A stretch of DNA of 64,000 nt from Streptomyces hyaluromycini. Its GTDB lineage: Bacteria > Actinomycetota > Actinomycetes > Streptomycetales > Streptomycetaceae. The stretch covers positions 912,319 through 976,318 of the forward strand of contig NZ_BCFL01000016.1 of NCBI RefSeq assembly GCF_002217755.1. Direction: 5' to 3'. The notes beneath the pieces are model-generated. The model made no database searches, was not told where the DNA came from, and saw only the letters and a program-made list of their open reading frames with translations. Below, in pieces: positions 17,807 through 25,785 of the stretch; the first letter of the stretch is position 1, and each line of letters starts with the position of its first letter. A program made the position numbers and the translations under genes.

Positions 17807-18239
17807 GGAAGGACGTACCCCCTCGGATGAGGTCGGGGAGCGACGAAGGCAGAGCTGGGCCGGGAGGGCGGGAAAAACCCGACCGGTTGACGGCCACCCT
17901 GCACGGGCCGAAAACCGGCCCCCCGCTGCTTCTTCCGTGCCGTGACCGCACGGTCGGGCTGGTGCAAAGGGCCTCCCGGGCGGGCGGCCCCGAGCCGCCC
18001 ACTGAGAACCGATGCCCGTGGTTCGGGCATCGACCTGCTTGGCTTATGCCCTCGAACATGCGACACCATGCCACGGTCCGCAACGACGGGAAAGTGAACT
18101 CCGTGTTACTCGCGCCCCAATATGGGTGATTTACGCCTCATGGGCGGGGTGGGGTAATCCACCGTGACGACGGGGTTATCCAGCGTGGCGGCGGTGGTGG
18201 GGGGCGTGTGCCGTGTTGACGTCCGCCGTCACGATGACG
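17807..18239. other. Intergenic region with stacked hairpins
   Basis: 433 bases between the prenyl synthase stop and the phoH start, both minus strand. CGATGCCCG/CGGGCATCG (18010-18032, 9-bp stem, 5-base loop) and GGGCGGC/GCCGCCC (17982-18000) probably terminate the prenyl synthase transcript; CGGGAAAAACCCG is at about 17868. The rest should be the phoH promoter; no clear -35/-10 was recognised. Confidence 0.45.
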
Positions 18240-19013
18240 TCACCCGCCGTAGCGGCGGTGCCGGGCCGCGTAGTCACGCAGGGCGCGCAGGAAGTCGACC
18301 TTGCGGAACGCGGGCCAGAAGACCTCGCAGAAGTAGTACTCGGCGTGGGCGGTCTGCCAGAGCATGAATCCGGACAGCCGCTGCTCGCCGCTGGTGCGGA
18401 TCACCAGGTCCGGGTCGGGCTGGTCGCCGGTGTAGAGATGACGGCCGATCGCGTCGACGGTGACGGAGTCGGCGAGGTCCTCCATCTCGACGCCCTTGTC
18501 GTGGGCGTCCAGGATCATCGAGCGGACGGCGTCGGCGATCTCCTGGCGGCCGCCGTAGCCGATGGCGACGTTCACCAGTATTCCGTCGACGTGCGCGGTG
18601 GCCTCCTCGGCCTCCTTCAGCGCGGTCTGCATCGGGGAGGGCAGCAGGTCGGGGGTGCCGACGTGGTGGACGCGCCAGCGGCCGTCGGCGGCGAGGGTGC
18701 GGACGACGTCCTCGATGATGCCGAGAAGGGGGACCAGCTCTTCCTTGGCGCGGTCGAAGTTGTCCGTGGAGAGCAGCCAGAGGGTGACGACCTCGACGTC
18801 GGTCTCGGAGCACCAGCCGAGGAACTCCTCGATCTTCTCGGCGCCGGCGCGGTGACCGTGCACCGTGGTGGATCCCGCGGCCTTCGCCCAGCGGCGGTTG
18901 CCATCCATGATGACGCCGATGTGCTTGGGCACCTGAGCGTGGTCCAGGTGGCCTTCCACCCGGCGTGCGTAGAGCCTGACGAGCAGGCCGCGCAGCTTGT
19001 CGCGCAGGTTCAC
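18240..19013 (-). CDS. Short-chain Z-isoprenyl diphosphate synthase (Rv1086-like cis-prenyltransferase)
   Basis: A 257-aa cis-prenyltransferase. It has the catalytic VIMDGNRRWAKAAG box (D37), HGHRAGAEKIEEFLGWC, LSTDNFDRAKEEL and the pyrophosphate-binding RTSGEQRLSGFMLWQ with a C-terminal DFLRALRDYAARHRRYGG. The tail and overall pattern match M. tuberculosis Rv1086, which makes Z,E-farnesyl diphosphate, more closely than the decaprenyl synthase, so a short Z-chain product for polyprenyl carriers is likely. The start is the GTG at 19013 (MNLRDKLRG). It sits beside phoH2 as in mycobacteria. Upstream is a leader with an intrinsic terminator on the same strand (19253-19350), so expression may be attenuated. 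Confidence 0.9.
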   Translation of the reverse strand: MNLRDKLRGLLVRLYARRVEGHLDHAQVPKHIGVIMDGNRRWAKAAGSTTVHGHRAGAEKIEEFLGWCSETDVEVVTLWLLSTDNFDRAKEELVPLLGIIEDVVRTLAADGRWRVHHVGTPDLLPSPMQTALKEAEEATAHVDGILVNVAIGYGGRQEIADAVRSMILDAHDKGVEMEDLADSVTVDAIGRHLYTGDQPDPDLVIRTSGEQRLSGFMLWQTAHAEYYFCEVFWPAFRKVDFLRALRDYAARHRRYGG

Positions 19014-19149
19014 TTGAGTCCGCCCCTCGTGATTCGGATGCGGGGGTCCGCCCGCCGAAGCCTACCCCGCTGGGAGTTGAGGGAGGCGCGGTGGGGATGG
19101 CGCCCGACAGGGGTGGGGGCTTGTGCCGTTTGGCGAGTGCGGGCGGGTT

Positions 19150-19206
19150 GGGGCTGGTCGCGCCCACGCGGCGGAGCCGCATATCGATACTGCCCCGCGC
19201 CCCTGG
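19150..19206. repeat. Copy of dispersed GC-rich repeat (long form)
   Basis: GGCTGGTCGCGCCCACGCG, GGAGCCGCATATCGATACT, then GCCCCGCGCCCC: the same module order as at 5691 and, inverted, at 39925 and 47885. Confidence 0.7.
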
Positions 19207-19252
19207 GTTGGTGGTGCCCAGGTCGCTTGAGAAGTGGGTGAGACCTGCGGAC

Positions 19253-19294
19253 AAAAAAACGGGCCGGTCCGTGGGGGGGAGACGGACCGGCCCG
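19253..19294 (-). terminator. Intrinsic terminator with T-tract in the prenyl synthase leader
   Basis: On the minus strand a 12-bp perfect stem (CGGGCCGGTCCG with CGGACCGGCCCG, 11-base loop) is followed directly by seven T residues (A-run 19253-19259 on the plus strand). T-tract terminators are rare in this window. It would stop minus-strand transcription 240 bases before the prenyl synthase start. Confidence 0.8.
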
Positions 19295-19913
19295 AGGGGG
19301 GGCTTCCACCATAACCCTTCGTAAGTGATGCTGCGTGCATCAGCACGCATCAACTACTCTCCGGAGTCGCCCGACGACGCCCCGACGGGCCTGAAACGCT
19401 GGATTCACGGGTCCCGATTGGCCGATTCACAGCGGAATCCCAGGAAAAGTAGTCGCTTACGGGGAGATCAAGAGGGTTTGAGCCGTCTTGGGGATGCCTC
19501 GGCGAGTTGTGCTTCCGTCCCCCCGACGGGCTACCCCGGGCGCGAACGATGACTTGACGGGAGCGAGTGGGGCGTTACGGCACCGCGCAGCCCCCTCCAC
19601 TGCGCGGTACCGCCCGCGCAGCTTTGCTCACGCGAATTGCCTTGGTCTGAACTTACGTGAGCCAACCGGGTGACACGAAACGAAAGAGGTAACGATGTGA
19701 GAACACCGTGAAGACGGAGGATGAACAGAAGAGGTCCGCGTTCGCTTATGCGCAGATCCGCGACCTAGGTCATGAGTTGACCGTATTGATCTGGCACGTC
19801 ACGACATGCCCCGCCTTGATCGCCTGGCTTCCCTTACGGCCGGTCGGACGCCCGGAAGCCGGGACGGCAGTTCTTGGCCATTCTTCGCCGCCTGGCATTG
19901 CAAGGCCGATGGA

Positions 19914-20714
19914 TCACGGCCGGCGCGCCGGTCTGCGGGCGTCGAAGAGGTGCCGCGAGCTGTACGCGACGAACGGGCCCTCGGTCTCGATCCGCCGGTG
20001 CAGGGCGCGGAGTCGGGGCTCGTACTCCTCGACCGTGAAGCCGGGGACCATCCACACGACCTTCCGCAGGAAGTACACGACGGCCGCGATGTCGCGGAAC
20101 TCCATCCGCAGCCGCTCCGCCCGCAGACCGACGACCTCCAGCCCGGCCGCCTGCGCCGCCGCGCGCTCGCCGTCGGGGTGCCGGCCGCCGCGGACCGCCT
20201 CCGGCTGCGGGCCGAGGAAGAACTCGACGAGCTCGAAGACGCTGGCGGGCCCGACGTGCTGCGCGAAGTACGAGCCGCCCGGGCACAGCACGCGCGCGAT
20301 CTCGGCCCAGTGCGCCCGCACCGGATGCCGGCTGAGGACCAGGTCGAAGGTCTCGTCGGCGAACGGCAGCGGGGCGTCCTCGGGCAAGGCGACGACCACG
20401 GCACCGCGCGCGCTCAGCAGGGCGCTCGCCTTCGTGACGTTCGGCGGCCACCCCTCGGTGGCGGCGAGCAGCCGGGGCCGGTCCGGGGCCGCCGTACCGA
20501 GGGCGAAGTCGAACACCTCGCCGCCGCCGGTCTGGATGTCGAGCGCGGCCGAGGCGCGGGCCAGGCGCCGGCCGGCCGCACGGGCGTACCCCCAGGTGGG
20601 GCGGGTCTCGGTGGCCCGCCCGTCGAACCAGGAGAAGTCCCACCCCTCGGTCGGCACGGCGGCGCCCTCGGCGACGAGTTCCTCGAAGGTGCGGGGCGTC
20701 TGTGGCTCTGTCAT
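19914..20714 (-). CDS. Class I SAM-dependent methyltransferase
   Basis: A 266-aa protein with a Rossmann-like methyltransferase fold: SAM-binding region SAALDIQTGGGEVFDFAL (near residues 60-77), WPPNVTKASALLSARGAVVV, the acidic post-motif PFADETFDLVLSRHPVRAHWAEIARVLCPGG typical of UbiE/BioC-type enzymes, and a C-terminal cap. The motif-I glycine pattern is TGGG rather than GxGxG, a common variant. The acceptor is unknown; it resembles methyltransferases annotated near SmtA/ubiE groups. The ATG at 20714 (MTEPQTPRTFEELV) was chosen; another lies three codons upstream. It is divergent from the DinB-like gene, with about 50 bases between the starts. Confidence 0.85.
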   Translation of the reverse strand: MTEPQTPRTFEELVAEGAAVPTEGWDFSWFDGRATETRPTWGYARAAGRRLARASAALDIQTGGGEVFDFALGTAAPDRPRLLAATEGWPPNVTKASALLSARGAVVVALPEDAPLPFADETFDLVLSRHPVRAHWAEIARVLCPGGSYFAQHVGPASVFELVEFFLGPQPEAVRGGRHPDGERAAAQAAGLEVVGLRAERLRMEFRDIAAVVYFLRKVVWMVPGFTVEEYEPRLRALHRRIETEGPFVAYSSRHLFDARRPARRP

Positions 20715-20766
20715 GGCCCGCATAATCGCAGCGGGTTGTCGGTGCCCGCTGCTAATTTCGCCCGCC

Positions 20767-21279
20767 ATGAAGACCGATGAGATGTACACCGCCGGTGAGA
20801 AGGAAACCCTGCACGCGAGCCTGGACCGGCACCGGGACGCGGTCCTGTGGAAACTGCAGGGCCTGGACGACGAACAGCTCCGCCGTCCGATGACCCCGTC
20901 GGGGACGAACCTGCTGGGGCTGGTGAAGCATCTGGCGTCGGTGGAGTACGCGTGGTTCGTGTCGAGCTTCGGCGGCGAGGTCGAGCCGCTGTGGTTCGAC
21001 CCGAGCACCGACGACGACCTGACCGTCGGCCCCGGTGAGACGACGCGGCAGATCATCGACTTCTACGGCCGTGCGCGCGCCGCGGCCGACACGGTGATCA
21101 CCGGACGCCCGCTGGACGCCCTGGGCCACCCGGACTGGCGGGACCACTCCGTCTCCCTGCGCTGGGTCCTCGTCCACATGATCGAGGAGACGGCGCGGCA
21201 CGCGGGGCACATGGACATCGTGCGGGAACTGGTCGACGGGGCCACGGGCGACCATCCGCGCGCCGCCGGAACGGCATGA
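20767..21279 (+). CDS. DinB/DUF664 family protein
   Basis: A 170-aa four-helix DinB-like protein (DUF664 type): LHASLDRHRDAVLWKLQGLDDEQLRRPMTPSGTNLLGLVKHLASVEYAWF in the first half and HMIEETARHAGHMDIVRELVDG near the end. The histidines of LVKHLASVE and ETARHAGHMD are the expected metal ligands. Members include mycothiol- or bacillithiol-dependent transferases and proteins of unknown role; no specific substrate is claimed. The ATG at 20767 follows the short divergent promoter region shared with the methyltransferase; the in-frame sequence upstream is a shadow of the methyltransferase. Confidence 0.88.
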   Translation: MKTDEMYTAGEKETLHASLDRHRDAVLWKLQGLDDEQLRRPMTPSGTNLLGLVKHLASVEYAWFVSSFGGEVEPLWFDPSTDDDLTVGPGETTRQIIDFYGRARAAADTVITGRPLDALGHPDWRDHSVSLRWVLVHMIEETARHAGHMDIVRELVDGATGDHPRAAGTA

Positions 21280-21332
21280 CCAGGTCATAGGGCCGGGCGG
21301 CCACGGGCGCCCGGTGGGCCCCCGGCCGCCGT

Positions 21333-21833
21333 CTACGCGTCGAGGGGTTCGGGGCGCCCCCTGCCGTCCTCGTCCTCGCTCAGCACGAGCAGCACATACC
21401 CCTCGTCCACGGGGTGCCGCGGGTCGTCGTACGGCACGAAGCCGCTCTTCTCCAGGAGGCGTACGGAGGCGGTGTTCTCGGCGAAGAGGTCGGCGAACAG
21501 GGGCCGTACGGTCTCCTCCCGGAGGAAGAGGGCGAGGGCGCGGCTGCCGACGCCTCTCCCCCAGTAGGCCCGCCCGAGCCAGTACCCGGTGAACCGGCGC
21601 TCGCCCTCCCACCAGGCGACGATGTTCCCCGCGACCTCTCCGTCCACGACGACGGTCCGCACCAGACCGGTCGGATCGCCGAGCACCCGCTCCCTCCAGT
21701 GCCGGAGGAAGGCATCCCGCGGCCGGGGCGTGAACCTCGACCGCCGGACGGCCTCCGGGTCGTGCTCGTAGGCGAGGAAGATCTCGAGATCGTCGTCCCG
21801 TACGGACCGCAGCCGGACGTCGTTGGTCGTCAT
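21333..21833 (-). CDS. GNAT-family N-acetyltransferase
   Basis: A 166-aa acetyltransferase of the RimJ/RimL-like GNAT class: VRLRSVRDDDLEIFLAYEHDPEAVRRSRF at the start, strand VVDGEVAGNIVAWWEGERRFTGYWLGRAYWGRGVGSRAL with the acetyl-CoA loop (RGVGSR), and NTASVRLLEKSGFVPYD at the end. It should transfer acetyl from acetyl-CoA to an amine of a small molecule or protein N-terminus; the acceptor is unknown. The ATG at 21833 (MTTNDVRLRSV) fits family length; the longer frame adds 18 unlikely residues. It is convergent with the DinB-like gene and lies downstream of the LLM oxidoreductase on the same strand. Confidence 0.88.
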   Translation of the reverse strand: MTTNDVRLRSVRDDDLEIFLAYEHDPEAVRRSRFTPRPRDAFLRHWRERVLGDPTGLVRTVVVDGEVAGNIVAWWEGERRFTGYWLGRAYWGRGVGSRALALFLREETVRPLFADLFAENTASVRLLEKSGFVPYDDPRHPVDEGYVLLVLSEDEDGRGRPEPLDA

Positions 21834-21925
21834 ACCGGCGAGTGTGGCACCCACCACTGACAACGACAGGCGACCGGCTCCGGTCACCCCTTACACCCCC
21901 CTCACACCACCCCTTACACGACCCT

Positions 21926-22804
21926 TTACGGCACCAGCGGCCGGACCTCCTCCGCGGTGAACCGTACGAAGGCCTCGGGGTCGGGCTCGTCCGCCGTCGG
22001 CTGGAGGATGACGGTGTCGGCGCCGGCCTCCACGAGCCGCTGCACGGCCTTGGCGACGGCGCCCGCGTCCCCGGCGACACCGAGGTCGGGGACGGACTCC
22101 AGCCCCTCCGCGACGAGTTCGGCACGGAGCCGGGCGGGGGCGTCGGGGCCGGTGGCGGTGAGCAGATAGACGACGACCCTGTGCGGCTCGCCCGCGTCGC
22201 GCCCCGCGGCCAGCCGCCCCTCCTTGATGAGCCGCAGGGCCCGGCGGACGCGGTCGGGCGAGGTGGCGGCGGTGAGAACGGTCCCGTCGGCGGCGGCACC
22301 GGAGAGGCGCAGCGTACGGGGGCCCTCGGCGCCGGCGAGGACCTCGACCGGGCCGGCGGGCGGCCAGTCGAGCGCGACGCCGTCGAGGTGGACGTACCGC
22401 CCGCTGACGGTGAGCCGTTCCCCGCGCAACAGCGCGCGCAGGGCGTCGAGATGCTCGCGCAGCAGGGTCAGCGGGGAGTCGGCGCGGGCGCCGACCTGGC
22501 CCATCCAGTCCTGCACACCGTGCCCGACGCCGACGATCGCGCGCCCCGGGAACATCCGGTGCAGCGCGGCGACCTCCATGGCGGTGACGGCGACGTTCCG
22601 CAACGGCACCGGCAGCAGCCCGACCCCGACCCGCACCCGCTCCGACCAGGCAAGAGCGGCCGCGGCCCCGGAAATCCCACCCTCCCGAAAACAGTCCTCC
22701 CACAACCACAACTCTTCGAGCCCCACCCCGTCAGCAACCCGAACGACGTCCCGCAACCGCTCGGGGGGAAGCTGCGGACGGAAGACAGCGCCGAGTGATG
22801 TCAT
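21926..22804 (-). CDS. LLM class (luciferase-like) flavin/F420-dependent oxidoreductase
   Basis: A 292-aa TIM-barrel enzyme of the luciferase-like monooxygenase family: LGAVFRPQLPPERLRDVVRVADGVGLEELWLWEDCF, RVGVGLLPVPLRNVAVTAMEVAALHRMFPGRAIVGVGHGVQDWMGQVGARADSPLTLLREHLDALRALL and a C-terminal YLLTATGPDAPARLRAELVAEGL region. The pattern HRMFPGR-xxGVGHGV with the SPLxxLREH segment is typical of actinobacterial F420-dependent members (MSMEG_2906/FGD-like). The cofactor and substrate are inferred only. It precedes the GNAT gene by about 90 bases that hold repeated CCTTACAC motifs, and may be co-transcribed with it. Confidence 0.9.
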   Translation of the reverse strand: MTSLGAVFRPQLPPERLRDVVRVADGVGLEELWLWEDCFREGGISGAAAALAWSERVRVGVGLLPVPLRNVAVTAMEVAALHRMFPGRAIVGVGHGVQDWMGQVGARADSPLTLLREHLDALRALLRGERLTVSGRYVHLDGVALDWPPAGPVEVLAGAEGPRTLRLSGAAADGTVLTAATSPDRVRRALRLIKEGRLAAGRDAGEPHRVVVYLLTATGPDAPARLRAELVAEGLESVPDLGVAGDAGAVAKAVQRLVEAGADTVILQPTADEPDPEAFVRFTAEEVRPLVP

Positions 22805-22873
22805 GGGGGAGGTCTTACCCGGGGGCCGACTCCGTCACAACTGAATTGCGTTCCCGCAGGCCAAGGGTCGGTG

Positions 22874-23530
22874 TCACGGGCCGATCGAGCTGACGTCCGG
22901 AACACGGATCCCGGCTCGGCGGGCGAGTTCCAGTGCCTGAGGGCCAGCTCCATGGGCGTCAGCGGGGAGCCCAGGGTTATAGCTCGGGCGCTGATGGATG
23001 ACGTAGAGGCGGCGGGGGCCTGGTACCGCCAGCACCGCCGCGAAGCGAGGATCGCCGGCGAACCAGATCTCCCGTACCTGTGCCTTCCGTTCGGCTTTGG
23101 CCCGCTTGCCCAGGCGTCCACCCCACCAGACGGAGCGCACGTGTGAGTGCATCACCATCGTCACCTGCTGGTCCGACATCTCGGGGTTGGGGAACTTCAG
23201 CCAGGCGTAGCCATTGCGGACACCGGGGATGTTGCCGATCCCGCTCTCCGGAGCTTCGTACATCTGCCAGGGGTACTGACGCAGGAGAAGCCGCGTGCGA
23301 AACGCTCCCCGCCAATAGGCCCATTGGAGAAATGTCCGGTAGAAGGTGTAGGCCATCGGGACGAAGAAAAGCCACAAGGTCCAGGTGATCGACATGCTCA
23401 CGTACCACGCCAGCAATGCCACCCAGGCAGCAGGCCACAGGACCTGGCCGAGGGCGGCACAGATCAACAACTTCGTCCAGGCCCGGCGGGTCGCCTGATC
23501 GTCCCAAGCCGTGGAGTGAGTGGGCGGCAT
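22874..23530 (-). CDS. Membrane protein of a WXG100-type module, function unknown
   Basis: A 218-aa protein with two hydrophobic segments near residues 18-65 (LLICAALGQVLWPAAWVALLAWYVSMSITWTLWLFFVPMAY), then a soluble C-terminal domain of about 150 residues (PWQMYEAPESGIGNIPGVRNGYAWLKFPNPEMS...) that I do not recognise. AAGGA lies 6-7 bases before the ATG at 23530, immediately after the previous gene's stop, so this start is better than the ATG at 23554. It is the last gene of a four-gene operon with WXG100-like proteins; it could be a chaperone, immunity or membrane partner, but nothing in the sequence decides this. Confidence 0.75.
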   Translation of the reverse strand: MPPTHSTAWDDQATRRAWTKLLICAALGQVLWPAAWVALLAWYVSMSITWTLWLFFVPMAYTFYRTFLQWAYWRGAFRTRLLLRQYPWQMYEAPESGIGNIPGVRNGYAWLKFPNPEMSDQQVTMVMHSHVRSVWWGGRLGKRAKAERKAQVREIWFAGDPRFAAVLAVPGPRRLYVIHQRPSYNPGLPADAHGAGPQALELARRAGIRVPDVSSIGP

Positions 23531-23531
23531 G

Positions 23532-24158
23532 TCAGTCCTTGTCGGATACATCATCGGCTACGTCCGGAAGGGGGTTTTCGAAACTGACCGTACCGGCGAT
23601 CTCCTTGAGCAGGGCACGGTACTGCCTCGCTCGTGTGACGGATGCCGTGGCGAGCGAGAGAATCGCGATGCGTCGGCCGTCGACACATGGCACGTAGGCC
23701 GTGGCCTGGAGCAGTTCGCACGGGGCACCGAGGTTCAGTTCCGGTGGCGCGGTCATGCGTGTCTGCACGAGCGCGGCCGGGCCGCACGGCAGATCCAGCA
23801 TCTCGATGCACTCCGCGGTGTCCGTGCCGGCCGCCGCGCGCGCCGCGAGTACGCTGCGCGGAGCCCATTCTGTGTCCCGCCAGGCAAGCGTGTAGAGAGA
23901 CAGCAGTGGACTGCCGTCTCCCTCGTCATCCGCATGCAGACCAAGGCAGCAGTGCACCGCTCCTGCTGCGAGAAGTAGTTGGGCCAGCCGGAGCACCGGA
24001 CCGAGTCCGGCCAACGGCGCTGCCGTCTCTGCCGGTTCAGGCTCGGCCGTCGTCAGTTCCTGGAGGGGAAGCGGGATGAAGCCCGGGGGCAACGCGAACC
24101 AGATATCGGCGTCCACGTTCCTGGCCGAGTCATCGATCACGTAGCGAGCACCGTTCAT
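23532..24158 (-). CDS. Hypothetical protein of the WXG100-type module
   Basis: A 208-aa soluble protein (FALPPGFIPLPLQ, GLGPVLRLAQLLLAAGAVHCCLGLHAD, LDLPCGPAALVQTRMTAPPEL, ATAYVPCVDGRRIAILSLAT). The start ATG overlaps the upstream stop as ATGA. No signal peptide and no membrane helix except one mildly hydrophobic stretch at about 55-70. The layout (FPLPPGFxPLPL, then a beta-rich domain ending VPxPDGRRIALLSLST) resembles small actinobacterial proteins encoded beside WXG100/ESX-like genes, which I know only as hypothetical. A role as an ESX-type chaperone or immunity factor for the preceding gene is inference from gene order. Confidence 0.7.
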   Translation of the reverse strand: MNGARYVIDDSARNVDADIWFALPPGFIPLPLQELTTAEPEPAETAAPLAGLGPVLRLAQLLLAAGAVHCCLGLHADDEGDGSPLLSLYTLAWRDTEWAPRSVLAARAAAGTDTAECIEMLDLPCGPAALVQTRMTAPPELNLGAPCELLQATAYVPCVDGRRIAILSLATASVTRARQYRALLKEIAGTVSFENPLPDVADDVSDKD

Positions 24159-25477
24159 GATGCTTCACCCACACCGCGCAAGAGGAAGTGAAGGGCGCCC
24201 ATAGTCGCTGGGACGTCGATGCCCAGGGTTCTGGGTCCGTCGAGGAGGTTGCTAACCGTCTTGGCCGCGTCGTTGTCCAGGGTGTCGACAAAGCTGCTCG
24301 TCACGCCATAGACAGCCGTACTGGCCCCCAAGATCGTCGCAGGCCTGTCGATCTTCTCCACGATCGGCGCAAGCCTGCCGCCGAACACCCGGGAATGGGC
24401 CAGCAGGCTGGCTGCCCCGCCGGCGGCCGCGGCCTCTGACTTGATCGAGGAGCCGACCGATTTGAACGAGGTTCCGACATTGGCTCCGGCCCTCCCCAGC
24501 CTCTGCCCGAGGGTTAGCGCTTCGTCACCCTCTGCCGCAAGCGAAAGCAGTTCGCCCGACTCCCCCACGGAGCGAAGTCCGAGGTAGCTGCCCTTGGCCA
24601 CTACCCCCAACCCCGGCAGCATCCCCAGGAAATCCCCCGCGACCCCCAGCAGGTTGCCCCAGAAATCGACGTCCAGTTCACCCTTGGTGAAGCCGTCCTC
24701 CAGCGATGCCAGGACTTCGGGGTCGCTGACCCGCAGGCCGAAGGCCATTCCGCTGAGCAGGCCCGCCGCCAGGAACAGCATCCAGGGTGCGACGGCCGTG
24801 AGGCCCAGCAGTGCGATCACGCCCAGCACGGCGGCACACGCACTGAGGATGTCGGGGAGGTTGTCGCCCAGCCAGTCGGTGAACCTGTCCCACGCGTTCG
24901 GTTTGTGCGGCGCCAGCTTGTGTGTGGCATCGCTGATGTGCCGGGCCCGCTTGCGCGCGGTCTCGTCATGCTCGCCGGCGAGGGAACGGGCGCGCCCCAG
25001 TACGTCGTCCAGGTCCCCCTGCGCCGTGGTGACCTTGCTGTTCGCCCTGTGCAGGGCCGGGTCGGCGCCATCATGCGCTTTGCTCTTGCCCGCGGTTCTC
25101 TCCACCTCGGCCGCGTGCCCCTGGGCCCGCTGCAACGCCTCGCGGGCGTCCTTGGCCTCGCCGTCGAGTTTCTTCGCGCGCCGCTGGAACTCCTCCAGCT
25201 CCGAGCCCCAGAGATCCAGCTGCCTCGCCGCCTTGTCGACGGAATGGGCGCCGTTCTTCAGGTTGAGCGGCAACGGGCCGCCCTCCAGCTGCTCCCGGAA
25301 GGCGACGGCGGCGTCACCCTCCCAGTAGCTGCCGTTCATCAGCTTCGTGACCTTGGAGTGCGCCCTCTCCATCTCCTTGGCGCAGTCGGACAACCTGCGG
25401 TGGATGTCCCGCACCAGGTCGGTGCTGCCGGGCGCCGGGTTGAAGCCGAGATGGGGGTAGGGGCTCGCGGCCGTCAC
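24155..25477 (-). CDS. WXG100-domain protein with membrane hairpin, putative type VII substrate
   Basis: A 440-aa protein. The N-terminal helical hairpin (about 1-120) carries the W-x-G turn NGSYWEGDAAVAFREQL, as in WXG100 proteins. Long Ala/Lys/Glu coiled coils follow to about 190. A hydrophobic pair sits near 210-255 (LPDILSACAAVLGVIALLGLTAVAPWMLFLAAGLLSGMAFGL), and a Gly/Ser-rich C-terminal domain contains GDFLGMLPGLGVVAKG and a DxAATVxD-like helix. The GTG at 25477 overlaps the upstream stop (GTGA). The architecture resembles large ESX/type VII-associated substrates or polymorphic toxins. No recognisable toxin fold was seen and no EccC-type ATPase lies nearby, so export is inferred. Confidence 0.75.
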   Translation of the reverse strand: MTAASPYPHLGFNPAPGSTDLVRDIHRRLSDCAKEMERAHSKVTKLMNGSYWEGDAAVAFREQLEGGPLPLNLKNGAHSVDKAARQLDLWGSELEEFQRRAKKLDGEAKDAREALQRAQGHAAEVERTAGKSKAHDGADPALHRANSKVTTAQGDLDDVLGRARSLAGEHDETARKRARHISDATHKLAPHKPNAWDRFTDWLGDNLPDILSACAAVLGVIALLGLTAVAPWMLFLAAGLLSGMAFGLRVSDPEVLASLEDGFTKGELDVDFWGNLLGVAGDFLGMLPGLGVVAKGSYLGLRSVGESGELLSLAAEGDEALTLGQRLGRAGANVGTSFKSVGSSIKSEAAAAGGAASLLAHSRVFGGRLAPIVEKIDRPATILGASTAVYGVTSSFVDTLDNDAAKTVSNLLDGPRTLGIDVPATMGALHFLLRGVGEAS

Positions 25478-25785
25478 TTGCCCCCGCCCTTGCTCCGGGC
25501 CTTCTCCAACGCCTTCTCCAGAGCTACGTCCACCTCGTGGAAGTCGTCCTTCGCCTTCTTCGTGATGTCCGTGAGCTCCCCGATCTGCTCGGCGATCTCC
25601 TTCGCCCCGTAGTGCCAGTCCTCCTGGAACCGGTCGCACGCCTTGTCCAGGTCGTCCGTACCTAGGCCGTTGACCCCTGGGTCGTGCAACACCTTCTGCA
25701 ACGCTGTGAACGACTCCTGCGCCTTCTTCAAGTCCCTGAAAAACCTGTCCAGTTCGGTGCCGTCGACCTTCAGACGGTCAGCCAT
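25474..25785 (-). CDS. Small WXG100-like helical protein
   Basis: A 103-aa all-helical protein: VDGTELDRFFRDLKKAQESFTALQKVLHDPG, a turn, then FQEDWHYGAKEIAEQIGELTDITKKAKDDFHEVD. Size, two amphipathic helices and the conserved Trp/Gly turn (DWHYG) match WXG100/ESAT-6-like proteins, with WxxG instead of WxG. AGAGGA lies 6 bases before the ATG at 25785; the ATG at 25791 would have no spacing. It is first in a four-gene operon and overlaps the next gene by four bases, so it is probably the dimer partner of the larger WXG protein. Confidence 0.75.
   Translation of the reverse strand: MADRLKVDGTELDRFFRDLKKAQESFTALQKVLHDPGVNGLGTDDLDKACDRFQEDWHYGAKEIAEQIGELTDITKKAKDDFHEVDVALEKALEKARSKGGGK

Larger units (their letters stand above)
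19014..19913. other. 900-base gene-poor region upstream of the prenyl synthase
   Basis: Contains, in order: a repeat copy (19150-19206); a minus-strand terminator (19253-19294) with a leader ORF (19350 downward); a 9-bp hairpin ACCGCGCAG/CTGCGCGGT (19582-19608); an inverted repeat GCTCACG/CGTGAGC (19626-19662); an AAAGAGGTAACG ribosome-site-like stretch near 19682; and a GTG frame from 19708 (MKTEDEQKRSAFAYAQIRDLG) that soon loses protein character. The 19640-19800 stretch is less GC-rich than its surroundings, suggesting the stub of an acquired or broken gene. Confidence 0.4.
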
